NCBI GenBank assembly: GCA_015662615.1 | Contig: DQTU01000254.1 | Location: forward strand, 1-7,835 | Direction of reading: 5' to 3' | Length of the DNA: 7,835 nucleotides | From: Campylobacterales bacterium | GTDB taxonomy: Bacteria; Campylobacterota; Campylobacteria; Campylobacterales; QNZT01 | Shown here: positions 5,704-7,835 of the stretch, in pieces | How positions within the stretch are numbered: position 1 is the stretch's first letter | Layout of the letters: the number at the start of each line of letters is the position of its first letter | Translations under genes and position numbers: made by a program | The notes under the pieces: generated by a model | Told to the model about the DNA's origin: nothing | Databases searched by the model: none | What the model saw: only the letters and a program-made list of their open reading frames with translations

Positions 5704-6128
5704 TCAAAATAGGTTTTAGCTTTTATGATATCAGCAAAGTTAACTTCTTTTTCCACTTTTTTGCCTTTATCATAGAGTGTGATGGTTTTGTTTTCTACTT
5801 TTAGTATTTTACATTTGAATTTTTCACCATTAACGAGCTTTATCTTTACCAACTCATCTATCGAATTTTTAAAATGATCTATTGTTATAAGTTTTCTATC
5901 AATCCCTGGAGAACTTACTTCTAGTGTATATTCTCCGTTTACAGGAGGATCTATATCTAAAATTGGAGAGATTATTTTTGTGATTTCACTACATTTATTT
6001 AGTGATACTCCATCTTTTGAAGTGATAAAGATTCGATATATTCTTCTGTCGCCCTCTGTGACAATTTCTGTATCATAAAGGCTCATGCCACTATCTTCGA
6101 TAAGTCGTTTAAGTGTTTGATTATCCAT
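5697..6128 (-). CDS. rimP: RimP, ribosome maturation factor
   Basis: RimP (former DUF150/YhbC) binds free 30S subunits and helps assemble the pseudoknot and S12 region of 16S rRNA. The product has 143 residues, near the usual 140-155. The N-terminal alpha/beta domain (about 1-80) ends with the family hallmark LEVSSPGIDRKL (69-80). The C-terminal Sm-like beta barrel covers about 84-140 (VKIKLVNGEKFKCKILKVEN and on to the end). The ATG overlaps the rbfA stop by eight bases (ATGGATAA) and the gene end overlaps ribD by seven, so it sits in a chain of coupled genes. In E. coli rimP precedes nusA-infB; here it follows rbfA and no nusA is present between infB and rimP. The assignment is firm. Confidence 0.95.
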   Translation of the reverse strand: MDNQTLKRLIEDSGMSLYDTEIVTEGDRRIYRIFITSKDGVSLNKCSEITKIISPILDIDPPVNGEYTLEVSSPGIDRKLITIDHFKNSIDELVKIKLVNGEKFKCKILKVENKTITLYDKGKKVEKEVNFADIIKAKTYFEW

Positions 6129-6486
6129 CGTTTTTATGTAGCTCTTTCTCTATTTTTTTAAATACTGCATCAATGGAGTTCTGTTTTTCCAGTGAGTGGT
6201 CAAATTTAAATTTAAATTTTGGACAGCGATACCAACCTTCAGCCTGTTTGCAATAGTTTTCGATGTAGCTGCTTGCTTGAGATAAATGTTTAACGATATA
6301 TTTTTCATCAACTAAGTCTGTAAAAGATGGGTCTAAATAGACTTCTGCATCGTACTTACCACGAGAACATTTTACATCTAAGACGGGTATCGTATTTATT
6401 TGTGGGTCTGATAAAGAGGAGATAGCCTCAGGAACTAACTCTCTTAAAACAGATTCTACTCTTAGAATTTTAACACTTTTATCCAT
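6121..6486 (-). CDS. rbfA: RbfA, 30S ribosome-binding factor
   Basis: RbfA is a small KH-fold protein that binds the 30S subunit near the 5' helix of 16S rRNA, is needed for late 30S maturation and cold growth, and is released with the help of IF2/RsgA. The product has 121 residues, within the family range. The N-terminal half (VESVLRELVPEAISSLSDPQ, 10-29) and the C-terminal CPKFKFKFDHSLEKQNSID (88-106) match the family pattern of a beta strand followed by D-x-S and the last helix. It is more divergent than its neighbours, as is usual for RbfA. The ATG shares one base with the infB stop (TAATG), so it is probably translated by ribosomes finishing infB. Position and sequence agree. Confidence 0.92.
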   Translation of the reverse strand: MDKSVKILRVESVLRELVPEAISSLSDPQINTIPVLDVKCSRGKYDAEVYLDPSFTDLVDEKYIVKHLSQASSYIENYCKQAEGWYRCPKFKFKFDHSLEKQNSIDAVFKKIEKELHKNDG

Positions 6487-7835
6487 TAGTCTAAAGTTGC
6501 CCGCTCTTCTACTTCTTTAAAGCTCTCTAAATAATCGCCCGGTTTAATATTGCTATATCCAACAACACCGATACCACACTCATAACCTTTAGAAACCTCT
6601 TTTACGTCATCTTTAAAGCGTTTGAGTGATGAAATCTCACCTTCAAATATTACAACACCTTCACGAATAACTCTTACTTTTGCACCTCTGTTGATAACAC
6701 CATCAGTGACAACACAACCTGCAATTTGACCTAGTTTTGGAACAGAGAACACATCTCTAACTTCTGCTTGACCAAGGTTCTCTTCTTTGATAATTGGAGA
6801 TAACATTCCACCAAGAAGATTTTTAACTTCGTCTATCAAATCATAGATGATATTGTAAGTGCTGATAGTTACACCCACTCTTTTTGCTTTCTCTTTGACT
6901 GATCCTGTTGGACGAACATTGAATCCAAGGATAACACAATTTTCACTAGCCTCAGCAAGTGTGATGTCACTCTCAGTTATTCCACCTACGCCTGAGCTGA
7001 TGATATTGACTTTAACTTCTTCATTTCTCAGTTTTTCAAGACTGCCTTTAATCGCTCCTAAACTTCCTGCAACATCAGTTTTAAGGATGATAGGTAAACT
7101 TTTGATATTGCCCTCAGCGATTTGTGCTCCAAGGTCTTCAATGGTTACTTTCGTCGATTTTGAAAGCTCTTTTTGTCTAATATAATCGGCTCTTTTATTT
7201 GCAAATTCTCTAGCGATTTTATCACTCTCCACAGCGACAAGTGAATCTCCAGCTGCAGGAACTTCACTTAGTCCCACCACAACACCAGGTTCTCCTGGAA
7301 GAATTTGAGTTAATTTTTCGCCATCTTCATTGAGTAGTAATTTTACTTTTCCATAAGCTACACCACACACAACTGTATCTCCGATATTTAGAGTTCCGTT
7401 TTGCATAATAATTGTAGCAACTGCTCCTCTACCTCTTTCGACTGAACTCTCAATTACAACAGCTTTTGCTTTTGTCTCTTTGTTTGCTTTGAGTTCAAGA
7501 AGTTCAGCTTGAAGCAGAAGAATCTCTAAAAGGTCTTCTATACCTTCTCCAGTATGTGCAGATACATTTATAAACTCATTTTCTCCGCCCCAATCAGTCG
7601 GGGTAACACCAAGTTCCGCAAGTCCTGCTTTTGCAAAATCTGGATTTGCACCCTCTTTATCTATTTTATTGATAGCGACAACAAATGGTACATTTGCAGC
7701 TTTTGCATGTTCTACTGCCTCTTTTGTTTGAGGTTTGACACCATCATCAGCAGCTACTACAATAACAACAATATCGGTTGCTTTTGCACCACGGCTACGC
7801 ATCTCTGTAAACGCAGCATGTCCTGGAGTATCGAT
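6486..7835 (-). CDS. infB: InfB, translation initiation factor IF2 (C-terminal half, 5' end off window)
   Basis: IF2 is the GTPase that places initiator fMet-tRNA on the 30S subunit and promotes 50S joining. The frame is open to the right edge, giving 449 visible residues; the methionine at 7800-7802 is internal and not a start. Visible GTPase motifs are G3 DTPGHAAF (2-9), G4 NKID (56-59) and G5 SAHTGEG (92-98). G1 and the N-terminal domains lie outside. The beta-barrel domain II follows (about 122-205), then domain III (about 245-330, with TDVAGSLGAI and GVGGITESDI). Last is the C-terminal fMet-tRNA-binding barrel (about 350-440, with SLKRFKDDV and GYECGIG). No break or unusual residue is visible. 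It ends in TAATG, starting rbfA. The promoter must lie upstream of the window. Confidence 0.98.
   Translation of the reverse strand: MDTPGHAAFTEMRSRGAKATDIVVIVVAADDGVKPQTKEAVEHAKAANVPFVVAINKIDKEGANPDFAKAGLAELGVTPTDWGGENEFINVSAHTGEGIEDLLEILLLQAELLELKANKETKAKAVVIESSVERGRGAVATIIMQNGTLNIGDTVVCGVAYGKVKLLLNEDGEKLTQILPGEPGVVVGLSEVPAAGDSLVAVESDKIAREFANKRADYIRQKELSKSTKVTIEDLGAQIAEGNIKSLPIILKTDVAGSLGAIKGSLEKLRNEEVKVNIISSGVGGITESDITLAEASENCVILGFNVRPTGSVKEKAKRVGVTISTYNIIYDLIDEVKNLLGGMLSPIIKEENLGQAEVRDVFSVPKLGQIAGCVVTDGVINRGAKVRVIREGVVIFEGEISSLKRFKDDVKEVSKGYECGIGVVGYSNIKPGDYLESFKEVEERATLD

Noticed and set aside
6859..7185. A 108-codon plus-strand frame
   Set aside because: It lies wholly antisense to infB, whose IF2 motifs are clear here; it has no recognisable domain.
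1..7835. Mobile element, CRISPR array, tRNA or rRNA gene
   Set aside because: No transposase or integrase frame, no regularly spaced repeats and no tRNA- or rRNA-like sequence was seen on either strand.

Overview
The window looks like core chromosome of an AT-rich member of the Campylobacterota (Epsilonproteobacteria), most likely a Sulfurimonas-like organism. The genus is inferred. The reasons are the low GC content, the single very long ResB-ResC fusion (CcsBA) of the System II cytochrome c maturation type, the order infB-rbfA-rimP-ribD without nusA, and the style of RibD, which I recall as typical of this phylum. Nothing indicates a plasmid, phage, insertion sequence or CRISPR array.

All confident protein genes except the one at the left edge lie on the minus strand, in two transcription units. 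The right-hand unit (7835 down to 4168) is infB (5' end outside the window), rbfA, rimP, ribD and a small predicted lipoprotein gene. The first four are chained by start/stop overlaps of 1 to 8 bases, so translation initiation (IF2), 30S maturation (RbfA, RimP) and the first steps of riboflavin synthesis (RibD) are probably expressed together. The left-hand unit (3862 down to 176) is ccsBA followed directly by a YigZ/IMPACT-family gene. Its end converges on, and overlaps by four bases, a plus-strand gene whose 3' end lies at the left edge.

Between the two units, at about 3863-4167, is the most interesting stretch. It carries a perfect TATAAT box on the plus strand, then a locally GC-rich segment that folds on paper into a P1-closed domain with two hairpins whose loop regions share the pentamer CCGCA, then a long hairpin ending in a T-run. 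No protein gene lies downstream on that strand, only the antisense of the lipoprotein gene. I interpret it as an undescribed structured RNA of about 165 nt, either a small regulatory RNA or an orphan riboswitch-like leader. The long hairpin probably also ends the right-hand operon. The ccsBA promoter and a strong ribosome binding site, which selects a TTG start, lie at the other end of this gap.
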